From positions 3,102 to 67,101 of the forward strand of contig CABTZX010000005.1 of the NCBI GenBank assembly GCA_902489445.1: a stretch of DNA of 64,000 bases. The letters are read 5' to 3'. The notes beneath the pieces are model-generated. The model saw only the letters and a list, made by a program, of their open reading frames with translations, was not told the DNA's origin and searched no databases. Origin of the DNA: an uncultured Bacteroidales bacterium. GTDB lineage: Bacteria; Bacteroidota; Bacteroidia; Bacteroidales; Porphyromonadaceae. How positions within the stretch are numbered: the stretch's first letter is position 1; each line of letters starts with the position of its first letter. Below, piece after piece: positions 25,329 to 33,955 of this stretch. The position numbers and the translations under genes were made by a program.

Positions 25329-25949
25329 CTACTCGATCCAGGTGATGTAGTCGGGCTTGCGCGGGTCGGGCTGCGGATAGTCGCCGTCGTTATAGCCGAT
25401 AATGCATTGCGCTATACCGACGTAATCGCCTTCAATGTTCCACTCTTTGAGTAGCTCCTTGCCCTCGTTGGTTTCAAACATTTGGTCGGCTCCGTGCACC
25501 CAACAGGTAGCGAGCCCGAGCGCGTGCGCCGCATTGAGCATATTCGCCATCACTACGCTGCCGTCGTATAGGTAAGTGGGCACCGATTTATCCGCCAAAA
25601 CGACAATCACGGCGGGAGCACCGTAGTAAGGATCGTGCGTCCCTCCGCGGAGGTTCATATTGAGCCGCGACAGCCGATCGCGTACTTCGCGGTTGGTAAC
25701 AACGATGATCTTGGCGGATTGTTTGCCCATACCGCTGGGTGCATAGCTACCGGCTTTGGCTACTAAGGCAAGCTGTTCCTTGGGGGGCATCTCGTCCTTG
25801 TAGAGCCGGACGCTTCGGCGTGTGAGAAAGAGTTCCACTTTTCCCTCGTCGGTAAGCTCGGCGGAGGCTTTTCCTTCGTGCTTTTGGGTACAGCCGGGCA
25901 ATAAAAAGGCCGCTAAACATAAGCCGGTTAGTAGTAATTTGTTGTTCAT
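25329..25949 (-). CDS. Nitroreductase-family lipoprotein
   Basis: A 206-aa protein with a lipoprotein signal peptide (FLLPGC, Cys at about residue 20) followed by a complete nitroreductase fold. Features are RRSVRLYKDE (FMN phosphate-binding region), APSGMGKQSAKI, and the later ANMLNAAHALGLATCW, which fits the helix that packs near FMN. Family members reduce nitro compounds, quinones or flavins with NAD(P)H. An envelope-anchored form is unusual because FMN and NAD(P)H are cytoplasmic. Its 3' end adjoins the 109-bp repeat array. Divergent from the TPR gene. Confidence 0.85.
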   Translation of the reverse strand: MNNKLLLTGLCLAAFLLPGCTQKHEGKASAELTDEGKVELFLTRRSVRLYKDEMPPKEQLALVAKAGSYAPSGMGKQSAKIIVVTNREVRDRLSRLNMNLRGGTHDPYYGAPAVIVVLADKSVPTYLYDGSVVMANMLNAAHALGLATCWVHGADQMFETNEGKELLKEWNIEGDYVGIAQCIIGYNDGDYPQPDPRKPDYITWIE

Positions 25950-25992
25950 CTCGTCTTCTTTATTCGTTCATTTCTCCATTCAACTACGAACA

Positions 25993-26026
25993 CAAAGATA
26001 GAAAAGTATGTTCAAAAAACGAACAT
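25993..26026 (-). promoter_or_regulatory. Nitroreductase promoter with palindromic operator candidate
   Basis: CAAAGATA at 25993-26000 reads TATCTTTG on the minus strand, 44 bp before the start codon. An inverted repeat, ATGTTC at 26008-26013 and GAACAT at 26021-26026, overlaps the expected -33 region, a usual place for a repressor site. Confidence 0.55.
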
Positions 26027-26194
26027 TTAGTAGAGAAACGGCAAAAAATCTTCCATATTGGCAAGAAAGAGGATGAGTCAAATGGCTCGGATTTGTCCTA
26101 AAGCGTGGTGAACGGATGGATCGGTTTTTTGGTCAAATGATGCGGATACGGTTACTTTGCAGGGTCAAATTAAGCGAAGAACGAGGTACAAAGG

Positions 26195-27172
26195 ATGAGT
26201 TTTTGGAAGAAGATTTTTGCCAAAGATGGGAGCTCGGCGGACGAAAATACCGCTGCGGCAGCCGAACAGGAGCGTGAGGAAAAGGCGAAACTGCGCAATG
26301 CGGATGCGCTTAAGTTCGATGGATTGCGCTTGTTGCAAGCGGGCTATGCGGAGCCGGCTCTGAACTATTTGGCGCGTTCCATTGAACTGCATCCGGAGTT
26401 TGAATCGCGTTATTACTATGCGGAAGCGCTAACGCGTTTGGGCCGCAACGCTGAAGCGATCGAGCTGTACCAATCGTTGGCAGAGGAGGCACCGGAGCAT
26501 ATTTCGCTAAATCTTGCTCTTTTGGCGCTATTGGTGGCGGAAGAACGGTACGAAGAAGCGGAGCAACGTTTGGGTATCGCTGCCGCTCTTTCGCTGGAGG
26601 AAGCGGAGGAGGCGTCGCTTCGTCTATATGAGGCGATGCTTGCCGCCGGTACGGCTCAGTACGAGCGAGCTATAGTAGCGGCGGATCGTGCGCTGGAATT
26701 GCGCAAAGACATGCCCCGCGCCGCGCTGTATAAGGCTAAATCGCTGCTGCAATTAGGGCGCGCCGACGAGGCGGAAGCGTGGGTTGAGTCAATGCGTACA
26801 CAGTTTCCCGAGGAAGAACGCTTCCCTTTGTACGCAGCGGAAGCGGCTCTTTGCCAAAAAGAACCGAAGAAAGCGGAGCGCGCCTTGCGTGATGCCATTG
26901 AGATCGATCCGTTTAACGAGGAAGCGCATCTACGTCTTGCCACGCTTTTATCCGGACAAAATCGCACGGAGGAGGCTGTTTCTCTGCTGAAACCGTTCGT
27001 AGATGAAGAACGCGCTACGGTACGCATCAAGCAACAGCTGGCGGCGCTTTACCGCGTTCAGGGCAACGAATCGGCCTCGGAAGCGGTGGAAGCGACCATC
27101 AGCGAGGATGATTTGGCGGAAACGGATGGTCGTGCCGACTTTAATAATCTATACACCGGCGGGCTATACTAA
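26195..27172 (+). CDS. Tetratricopeptide-repeat protein
   Basis: A 325-aa protein without a signal peptide, so probably cytoplasmic. The first 35 residues are charged (ADENTAAAAEQEREEKAKL); the rest is built of helical TPR pairs (for example ALNYLARSIELHPEFESRY, ALTRLGRNAEAIELYQSL, AERALRDAIEIDPFNEEA). TPR proteins serve as protein-protein scaffolds; no enzymatic motif is visible. It begins a tight operon with the RNase H gene (6-bp gap) and the ATP-grasp gene. Confidence 0.85.
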   Translation: MSFWKKIFAKDGSSADENTAAAAEQEREEKAKLRNADALKFDGLRLLQAGYAEPALNYLARSIELHPEFESRYYYAEALTRLGRNAEAIELYQSLAEEAPEHISLNLALLALLVAEERYEEAEQRLGIAAALSLEEAEEASLRLYEAMLAAGTAQYERAIVAADRALELRKDMPRAALYKAKSLLQLGRADEAEAWVESMRTQFPEEERFPLYAAEAALCQKEPKKAERALRDAIEIDPFNEEAHLRLATLLSGQNRTEEAVSLLKPFVDEERATVRIKQQLAALYRVQGNESASEAVEATISEDDLAETDGRADFNNLYTGGLY

Positions 27173-27178
27173 GGTTTT

Positions 27179-27805
27179 ATGGCGCAAAAGAAGTGGTACG
27201 CCGTTTGGAGCGGAGCCGAAACCGGCGTATTTGATACGTGGGCGGAGTGCCGTAGCTACGTAGAGGGCTACAAAGGGGCTCGGTACAAATCGTTTGCCAC
27301 ACGGGAGGAAGCCGAGGAAGCACTGGCGGTTTCGCCCGATCAGTACATATCTACGCGGAAACGGGGTGCTCGCGTGCGACCGTTTAGCCGTGAGGGCGTT
27401 GAGGAACAGAGCATCGCGGTGGACGGTGCTACCAGTCGTAATCCCGGGCCCGCCGAGTATCGTGGCGTGTGGGTAGGGAGCGGAGAGGTGATTTTCAGCT
27501 CGCCAATTTTCGAAGGAACCAATAATATAGCGGAGTTTCTCGCTATCGTTCACGCGATGGCGCTATGCGTAAAGGTAGGAAAGCGGGTACCAATCTATTC
27601 GGATAGCCGTACCGCCATCAAATGGATAGGGGAGGGCAGAGCGAAAAGCACGCTACCGCGCACGCCTAAGTATATGAAAGCGCACGAATTGGTGGCACGC
27701 GCCGAAGCGTGGTTAGCGGCACATCCGGCGGAGGAGCGCCCGCCGCTACTCAAATGGAATACAACGCTTTGGGGCGAGATACCTGCCGATTTCGGTCGCA
27801 AATGA
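27179..27805 (+). CDS. rnhA: Ribonuclease HI with N-terminal hybrid-binding domain
   Basis: A 208-aa protein. The first 50 residues form the RNase H1 hybrid-binding (viroplasmin-like) domain (KKWYAVWSGAETGVFDTWAE). The catalytic RNase H fold follows, with the acidic residues in IAVDGATSRNPG, NNIAEFLAIV and YSDSRTAIKW. It degrades the RNA strand of RNA-DNA hybrids. The stop codon overlaps the start of the ATP-grasp gene (ATGA), and the TPR gene ends 6 bp upstream, so the three genes are probably cotranslated. Confidence 0.93.
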   Translation: MAQKKWYAVWSGAETGVFDTWAECRSYVEGYKGARYKSFATREEAEEALAVSPDQYISTRKRGARVRPFSREGVEEQSIAVDGATSRNPGPAEYRGVWVGSGEVIFSSPIFEGTNNIAEFLAIVHAMALCVKVGKRVPIYSDSRTAIKWIGEGRAKSTLPRTPKYMKAHELVARAEAWLAAHPAEERPPLLKWNTTLWGEIPADFGRK

Positions 27806-28905
27806 ACCTTCCGAGGCTGTTTCTGCTGAACATTGGGGGCGAAGCAGCCCTTTCTCATCGCGAAAAGAACTATACGCCGCCGCAGTTGGTCCGTCAGATG
27901 CGGCGCGATTTGGCTCCACTCGCGGCGTGGCTATCGGACGAACCGGAGCGCGATGCCGTATGGGTGGCGGAAGGCGTTCCCTTGCCTTCGTCTATGGATT
28001 CGATACCGCTTCCGCGCTTGGTTACGGCGAGGGAGTTGGCGGAAGCATCGTTCCCGCAACCGTTTCGTTTGGAATTGTGGGGACCGGAGCCTTCGCTCGT
28101 ACAAACGTTGCGCCGAAAGTATCCGTCGTTAGCAATGGAAAAGGTCGTTTTTCCTGATGAAACCGCGCTTCCTGATCATTTGTTTGACCGCTCGGCACCC
28201 TGCCTTTTTCTGAAAGATTGGGACTTTGCGGCACCGCAATGGGTTCATTCCGCGGAAGAGCTTCGTGCCTATGCCGCTTTGGTACCGCATCGGCAGCTCG
28301 TTCTGAAGCGTCCGTTCAGCTCATCGGGGCGTGGCATTCGTCTGTTCCGTACAGGCGAAACGGACGAAACCCGGCTCCCCTTTCCGTTAGTGGTAGAGCC
28401 GTTTTACGAAAAAGTATCGGATTGGGCGGCGGAGTACACTATTGACGCGGATGGAGAGGTACGCTTTGACGCTTTGTCGCACTTCGTGGTACACGGCTTT
28501 CGGTATGGAGGAAATTGGCTCTACCCACAGGAGGTAATGCGCGAAAAGTTGCTCGGAGCGGTGGGCAGGGAGGCGTGGGCGCACGCACAAGAGGCGCACA
28601 AACGGTTTCTCTCTTCCGAAGTGGTTCCTTATTACAAGGGACCTGTCGGCATCGATATGATGGTAGTTCGCGAGGGGAGTTGCCTTCGTTTGCATCCGTT
28701 TGTGGAGATGAACGTGCGGCACACGATGGGCAGTTTGGCGCACCGCATACAACAGCGTGGCGGAAAAGCATTTGAAAACGGCTTGCTCTGTATCGAGGCA
28801 GTTCGCGCCGGGGAGCCGTTATCTGTCGAAAAGAGGTATCCGCTCACCGCAAGAGATGAGCAGACGCGCTTCGTGGCAACAATCCGCTCGGCGGCATCGG
28901 AGTAA
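27802..28905 (+). CDS. ATP-grasp-like protein of unknown function
   Basis: A 367-aa protein whose ATG at 27802 overlaps the rnhA stop (ATGA). A longer in-frame GTG at 27709 lies inside rnhA and was rejected. The second half looks like an ATP-grasp ligase: QLVLKRPFSSSGRGIRL (nucleotide-binding strand and glycine-rich loop), an adjacent PLVVEPFYEKVSDWAAEYTI segment, and PFVEMNVRHTMG, which supplies the Glu/Asn metal ligands. ATP-grasp enzymes form amide or thioester bonds through acyl phosphates. The substrate here is unknown. Confidence 0.7.
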   Translation: MNLPRLFLLNIGGEAALSHREKNYTPPQLVRQMRRDLAPLAAWLSDEPERDAVWVAEGVPLPSSMDSIPLPRLVTARELAEASFPQPFRLELWGPEPSLVQTLRRKYPSLAMEKVVFPDETALPDHLFDRSAPCLFLKDWDFAAPQWVHSAEELRAYAALVPHRQLVLKRPFSSSGRGIRLFRTGETDETRLPFPLVVEPFYEKVSDWAAEYTIDADGEVRFDALSHFVVHGFRYGGNWLYPQEVMREKLLGAVGREAWAHAQEAHKRFLSSEVVPYYKGPVGIDMMVVREGSCLRLHPFVEMNVRHTMGSLAHRIQQRGGKAFENGLLCIEAVRAGEPLSVEKRYPLTARDEQTRFVATIRSAASE

Positions 28906-28938
28906 CCGCTCCCAATAGTCCTCCAAACAGGCTCTGAA

Positions 28939-29026
28939 AAAGGTATATACCTCTCAATGGAAAGGTATATACCTCTCGTCTGAAACTTATATACCTTTCG
29001 GACGAAAGGTATATAGGTTTTGTCGC
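28939..29026. repeat. TATATA array 3: four 22-bp units
   Basis: Core starts at 28942, 28964, 28986 (CTTATATA variant) and 29008, all 22 bp apart. It lies in a convergent gap with no other terminator in sight. Confidence 0.9.
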
Positions 29027-29053
29027 AACGATCTACAGCGTAGCGCGCACGCC

Positions 29054-30724
29054 TTAGGAGTGATTGAAGAATACGCTCCCACCCACAAACTCGCGGAGTA
29101 GGGAGGCGCGGGGCAACTGTTCGCTCTGAACCGGATGGATGAGCCTCAGAAAGCGTAACAAGCGACGTGCCGTTACGTACTCGGGAATATTGGCGGGCAC
29201 TTCGCTCAGGAGCGGTTCCGCGTAAGGGCGTAGGGCAGAAAGCTCGTACACCATAGCGCTGTTGAACATATCGTTAGCCAGTTCCTGATAGGGAAACACC
29301 CACTGTTCCTCGCCGGCACGCACACTGTCCCAGTTGTGGATCGTATCCACGGCACTGTATCCGCGGTAGCGGTGGTCGCGAATGATACGGCGCAGGAGGC
29401 GGTTGTCGGTAGTGGCGATGCGGTTCACGGGGTCGAGCCCCAAGGCGGTAAGACAGCTTACGTAAACGCGGTACAGAGCGGTTTCGTCCACTTCGGTAAG
29501 CAATTGCGGATTAAGCGCGTGAATGCCCTCCAAAAGCATGATATCACCGGGAGCAAGCTTCATGGTTTCGCCTTTGTAGACGCGCTTCCCGGACGTGAAA
29601 TCGAACTTGGGAAGGGATACTTCCTCTCCGCTCAGCAAACGGGATATATCGGAGTTAAAGAGCTTCAGATCAATAGCTTCCAACGCTTCGAAGTCATATT
29701 CGCCCGAGGGCTTGCGTGGGGTTAGCTCGCGATCCAGGAAGTAGTTGTCGATGGAAATCATTTTAGGCTGCAAAAAGCAGGTACGGAGCTGCGTTTTGAG
29801 CCGATTAGTGAAGGAGGTTTTGCCCGAAGAGGATGGGCCGGAAATCAGTACGATGCGGATGCCGCTGTTGTAGCCTTCGGCGATGCGATCGGCTATGTGG
29901 GTGATTTTTTTCTCCTGCATTGCTTCGCTGATCAGTATCATTTCGCTCAAACGACCCTCGTCGATGGCGCGATTAACGCTGCCTAAGTACTCTAAATGAA
30001 GCATTTCGAGGAGGCGATCCTGCTCTTTAATCACGTTGCGCATCATAGGTTGTATTTCGATGGGAGCGAGCCGCTCGGGGCAATCTCTATCGGGAACGCG
30101 CAGAAGGAATCCGTCGAGGTGAGGAATTAAATCGTATAGATAAAGAACCCCTGTGGATGGCGCAACCGAGCCGTAGAATGGGCTAAAATAGCCCTCTATA
30201 CCGTGCAGCGGCACATAAAGCATATCGGAGGTTTCAATTAGCGTAGCGGCATCCGCATCGCCCCGCTCGCGGAGCAACATTACAGCCTCGTCCACAGGCA
30301 GAACAATACGTTTTATGGGTAAATCTGCCTCAATGATTCGGTTCATTTCCTCTTTAATCGAGGCAATATCATCTTCTTGCGGCGTGCCACCATCCACAAT
30401 GCTGCAGTAATACCCGTTGGCGATGGAATGCTCGATGTAGAGCTTGTAGTCCGGCAATACGTTGTGAATAGCGGTTGCCAGTACCAAACTGAGCGTGCGC
30501 AGGTAGGTGCGTCCGCCGCTTTCAGTGTCGATCATTACAAAACGTATGTCGCACGGATCGGTAATCGGGGTATCTAATGGCACAACTTCGTTGTTAATGT
30601 GCGCCGCTAAGGGCTTGTAGGGCAATTCAGCGCCTAATTCTTCGGCCACTTCGCTCAGGGTAGTGCCTGATTCAAAGCTTCTCTTCTCGTGAAGGTTAAG
30701 CAGATTTAGTTCGATATATTCCAT
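29054..30724 (-). CDS. TGS-domain nucleoside (uridine-like) kinase
   Basis: A 556-aa protein common in Bacteroidetes. It has an N-terminal TGS domain (about 1-65) and a middle region resembling the threonyl-tRNA synthetase second domain (IEHSIANGYYCSIV at about 97-110). A C-terminal P-loop kinase domain follows (Walker A SGPSSSGKTSF at about residue 297, then ISIDNYFLDRELTPRKPSG). The kinase part resembles uridine/phosphoribulokinase-type enzymes. It probably phosphorylates a nucleoside; the exact substrate is uncertain. Divergent from the Na/Pi transporter, with overlapping promoters. Confidence 0.85.
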   Translation of the reverse strand: MEYIELNLLNLHEKRSFESGTTLSEVAEELGAELPYKPLAAHINNEVVPLDTPITDPCDIRFVMIDTESGGRTYLRTLSLVLATAIHNVLPDYKLYIEHSIANGYYCSIVDGGTPQEDDIASIKEEMNRIIEADLPIKRIVLPVDEAVMLLRERGDADAATLIETSDMLYVPLHGIEGYFSPFYGSVAPSTGVLYLYDLIPHLDGFLLRVPDRDCPERLAPIEIQPMMRNVIKEQDRLLEMLHLEYLGSVNRAIDEGRLSEMILISEAMQEKKITHIADRIAEGYNSGIRIVLISGPSSSGKTSFTNRLKTQLRTCFLQPKMISIDNYFLDRELTPRKPSGEYDFEALEAIDLKLFNSDISRLLSGEEVSLPKFDFTSGKRVYKGETMKLAPGDIMLLEGIHALNPQLLTEVDETALYRVYVSCLTALGLDPVNRIATTDNRLLRRIIRDHRYRGYSAVDTIHNWDSVRAGEEQWVFPYQELANDMFNSAMVYELSALRPYAEPLLSEVPANIPEYVTARRLLRFLRLIHPVQSEQLPRASLLREFVGGSVFFNHS

Positions 30725-30743
30725 TTTGTCTGTACTTTATTCG

Positions 30744-30763
30744 TACATTTGCCACCAAATATA
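30744..30763. promoter_or_regulatory. Overlapping divergent promoters
   Basis: TACATTTG at 30744-30751 serves the plus-strand transporter, with TTG near 30726 as a -33 candidate. CAAATATA at 30756-30763 is TATATTTG on the minus strand and serves the kinase. The two boxes are 4 bp apart, so polymerase binding at one should exclude the other. Confidence 0.7.
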
Positions 30764-30790
30764 GCAAAGAATGCGGATAGCGAAGTACTG

Positions 30791-32608
30791 ATGAGCTACG
30801 GATTGTTGGATTTCATTACGCTGATAGGTGCCCTGGGGCTGTTCCTTTATGGAATGAAAGTGATGAGCGAAGGGCTGCAAAAGATAGCAGGAGAACGGCT
30901 TCGCTCCATACTTTCGGCAATGACCGCCAACCGCTTTTTGGGCGTTTTGACCGGTTTAACCGTAACGGCATTGATCCAAAGCTCCTCGGCAACTACGCTG
31001 ATGGTAGTTAGCTTTGTAAATGCGGGACTGCTCAATTTGGCGCAATCCATAAGCGTAATTATGGGCGCCAATATCGGTACCACGGTAACGGCATGGATCA
31101 TTTCGCTGTTAGGCTTCAAGGTTGATATATCTATGTTTGCCGTTCCGCTGCTGGCAGTAGCGTTGCCCTTTGTTTTCTCCAAGAATTCGAACCGAACGGC
31201 ATGGGGCGAATTTATCGTAGGTTTCAGTTTGCTCTTCTTAGGACTGCAATTCCTCAAGGATAGTATGCCTGATTTGCAGAATAACCCCGATGCGCTCGCT
31301 TTTTTGCAACGATACACCGATATGGGTTATGGCTCGGTTTTGCTGTTTCTCTTTATAGGTACGTTGATGACCATAGTGGTTCAATCGTCCAGTGCCACCG
31401 TTGCTATTACGCTGATTATGTGCAGCAAAGGCTGGATTCCTTTCGAAATGGCAACCGCTATGGTGCTGGGGGAAAACGTGGGAACTACCATTACCGCCAA
31501 TTTGGCGGCACTTAATGCATCGGTTAATGCTAAGAGAACGGCATTTTCGCACTTCCTTTTCAATTTTACCGGTGTTATTTGGGTGCTGATTATCTATTTC
31601 CCCTTCACGCATTTAGTGGCGGAAATCAGCACTACACTGGGAGGCGATCCGCGGGCGCTCTATCCCTATGCGGTGGATTTGAGCCAGAGTTACGGAGCGG
31701 CGGATATGTCGCTTATCACCGGTAGTGATCCCATTGCCGATCCGGCGCTACATGCATTGCAGCAACAGATTATAACGCTCAGCGCATCCGTATCCATTGG
31801 CATATCGTTGTTCCATACCTTTTTCAACATCTTTAATATGATGCTGCTCATTTGGTTTGTACCGCTTATCGAACGCGTGTGTAAGGTAGTGATCAGAGAA
31901 AAGAAGCAACCGGTTGCCGAAGAGGTAAGTCATCTCAAATTCCTTACTCCGCGTATGCTGAGCGTAAGCGAACTTACGCTGTTTCAAGTACATAAGGAGA
32001 TGGGCGCTTACGGAGAACGCACGCTTGAGATGCTTGATTTGGTGCAAAGCCAACTGAACGCCGAAGACGATAATCTGAAGCTTTCCCTCTACAACGAGGT
32101 GGAAAAGAACGAAAATATATGCGACCGTATTGAGGTTGAAATAGTCAATTTTGTTACGCGAGTTAGTGAAGGCGACCTGAGTAGCGAGGGGAAAGCGAGC
32201 GTACGACAGATTATGCGCGCTGCAACCGAGATAGAAAGTATGGGCGATTCCTGCTTCAGTATGGCGCGGGCACTACGGCGTGCACAGAATCAGAAGATTA
32301 AGTTGCACGCAACGCTCTGTACTTCCATCAACGAAATGATTGACCTAACCCGCACCAGTGCGCAGCGAATGGTAGAAGTGCTCAATATGCGCTCCACAAC
32401 GAGCAAGGATGCCTTGCGCTCCTACGATATAGAGAACGAGATCGACAATAAGCGCGATATGCTGATGGTACGCAATATGGCGGATCTGAAAGCTAAGAAG
32501 TACGCCTACAAGGAGGCAGTTATTTACCTCGATATTGTGGACGAGTGCGAGCACTACGCCGATTTTGCCCTCAATGTAGTACAGGCAGTTGCCGAAAATA
32601 AGGTATAA
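30791..32608 (+). CDS. Na/phosphate cotransporter (NptA/PNaS family) with PhoU-like tail
   Basis: About 605 aa from the ATG at 30791; a TTG at 30749 overlaps the promoter and was rejected. Two inverted PNaS repeats carry the signature pairs QSSSATTLMVVSF with GANIGTTVTAW, and QSSSATVAITL with GENVGTTITAN. About nine membrane segments occupy residues 1-370. The C-terminal part (about 400-600) is helical and charged like PhoU, a phosphate-regulation domain. It should couple Na+ to phosphate movement across the inner membrane. Confidence 0.92.
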   Translation: MSYGLLDFITLIGALGLFLYGMKVMSEGLQKIAGERLRSILSAMTANRFLGVLTGLTVTALIQSSSATTLMVVSFVNAGLLNLAQSISVIMGANIGTTVTAWIISLLGFKVDISMFAVPLLAVALPFVFSKNSNRTAWGEFIVGFSLLFLGLQFLKDSMPDLQNNPDALAFLQRYTDMGYGSVLLFLFIGTLMTIVVQSSSATVAITLIMCSKGWIPFEMATAMVLGENVGTTITANLAALNASVNAKRTAFSHFLFNFTGVIWVLIIYFPFTHLVAEISTTLGGDPRALYPYAVDLSQSYGAADMSLITGSDPIADPALHALQQQIITLSASVSIGISLFHTFFNIFNMMLLIWFVPLIERVCKVVIREKKQPVAEEVSHLKFLTPRMLSVSELTLFQVHKEMGAYGERTLEMLDLVQSQLNAEDDNLKLSLYNEVEKNENICDRIEVEIVNFVTRVSEGDLSSEGKASVRQIMRAATEIESMGDSCFSMARALRRAQNQKIKLHATLCTSINEMIDLTRTSAQRMVEVLNMRSTTSKDALRSYDIENEIDNKRDMLMVRNMADLKAKKYAYKEAVIYLDIVDECEHYADFALNVVQAVAENKV

Positions 32609-32613
32609 AACAG

Positions 32614-32621
32614 TACCTTTG
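32614..32621 (+). promoter_or_regulatory. -7 box (TACCTTTG) for the acetyltransferase-like gene
   Basis: It starts 6 bp after the transporter stop; TTG near 32589 fits a -33 element. The acetyltransferase ATG is 40 bp downstream. Confidence 0.65.
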
Positions 32622-32660
32622 GATACAAAACAAAGCGGAAACGAAGGATAATTTGCACAT

Positions 32661-33788
32661 ATGGCAGTAGAGATAAAGGTGGTAGAAACTAAAGAGGATC
32701 TGAAAAAGTTCGTTCTCTTTGGAAATGAATTGTATAAGAACAATCCCTATCACATACCCGTTCTCGTGAAGGACGAGCTGGAAACCTTGGATAAGGATAT
32801 TAATCCCGCGTTTGAGTTCTGCGAGGCGGTATATTATCTCGCCTACAAAAACGGGCGTATTGTGGGGCGTATTGCCGGGATTATCAATCATCGTGCCAAC
32901 GAAGCGTGGAACCAAACGCACGCACGCTTTGGTTTTGTGGATTTCATCAACGATAACGAAGTGGTGGACGCTCTATTCGATGCCGTTGCCAAATGGGCTA
33001 AAAGCAAGGGAATGGATATGCTCCACGGGCCGATGGGCTTTACCGATATGGATAAAGAAGGTATGCTTGTGGAGGGCTTCGACCGCCTCGGCACCATGAT
33101 TACCATATACAATTACGCCTATTATCCCAAGCAATTGGAGCGAATCGGCTTCATGAAGGACCAAGATTGGAAAGAATACATCATAACGATCCCCGATTCC
33201 ATTCCGGAGCGCCATGTGCGTATCTCCAACTTAGTGAGCCAAAAGTACGGATTATCCGTATTGAAGTTCAAAACGAATAAGGAGCTGATACCGTACGGAC
33301 CGGTAGTTTTTGAGCTAATCAATAAGTGTTACGCCAATTTGTACGGTTTTTCGCAGCTTTCCGATCGGCAGATACAGTATTATTCCAAGATGTATATGCC
33401 GCTTTTGCGCCCCGATTTTGTTACGATGATCCGTAGGGATAAGGACGAAAAGATAATCGGTTTTGGGCTTGCTTTGCCCAATTTGAGCAGAGCCTTGCGA
33501 AAGGCGAACGGCTCGCTCTTTCCTTTTGGCTTCATTCATCTGCTTCGTGCGCTTAAAGGTCGCCCACGGGTGGTGGATTTGTACCTCATGGGCGTGTTGC
33601 CCGAATACCAAAATAGAGGGGTTAATGCCCTTTTGTTTAACGACTTAATCCCCATCTTCCGTCAATCCGGTGCTAAGTTTGCCGAAAGTAATCCCGAGTT
33701 GGAAACCAATATGAGTGTACAACTTCAGTGGAACTACTTTGAGCGGAAGCATCATAAAACGCGCCGCGCTTACATAAAGCCTATATAG
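32661..33788 (+). CDS. GNAT-like N-acetyltransferase family protein (YghO-like)
   Basis: A 375-aa protein without a signal peptide. The C-terminal half has the GNAT order of elements: a strand with IIGFGLALPNLSRAL, then VVDLYLMGVLPEYQNRGVNALLF, where the QNRGV segment fits the acetyl-CoA pyrophosphate loop. The N-terminal half (VGRIAGIINHRANE, GPMGFTDMDKEGMLVEGF) also looks GNAT-derived, so two fused GNAT folds are likely. The target is unknown. It has its own promoter box 40 bp upstream. Confidence 0.75.
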   Translation: MAVEIKVVETKEDLKKFVLFGNELYKNNPYHIPVLVKDELETLDKDINPAFEFCEAVYYLAYKNGRIVGRIAGIINHRANEAWNQTHARFGFVDFINDNEVVDALFDAVAKWAKSKGMDMLHGPMGFTDMDKEGMLVEGFDRLGTMITIYNYAYYPKQLERIGFMKDQDWKEYIITIPDSIPERHVRISNLVSQKYGLSVLKFKTNKELIPYGPVVFELINKCYANLYGFSQLSDRQIQYYSKMYMPLLRPDFVTMIRRDKDEKIIGFGLALPNLSRALRKANGSLFPFGFIHLLRALKGRPRVVDLYLMGVLPEYQNRGVNALLFNDLIPIFRQSGAKFAESNPELETNMSVQLQWNYFERKHHKTRRAYIKPI

Positions 33789-33819
33789 GGGTTACGGGTA
33801 GCTCGGTACCGTTGATAAA

Positions 33820-33907
33820 AAAGGTATATACCTTCCATCTGAGAGGTATATACCTTTTGATTGATATGTATATACCTTTTCATTGAGGGGTATATACCTA
33901 TTTTTAC
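33820..33907. repeat. TATATA array 4: four 22-bp units
   Basis: Core starts at 33823, 33845, 33867 (TGTATATA variant) and 33889, exactly 22 bp apart. It lies in the convergent gap between the acetyltransferase and alpha-2-macroglobulin genes, where no other terminator was found. Confidence 0.9.
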
Positions 33908-33955
33908 GCACCTACGGGGATGTGGTAAAACGGCAAGGAGGGTAGCCGGTTGCGA

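Noticed and set aside
24563..25350. Open frames on both strands across the 109-bp array
   Set aside because: 109 is not a multiple of three, so each copy shifts frame. The encoded peptides are repeat products without gene features.
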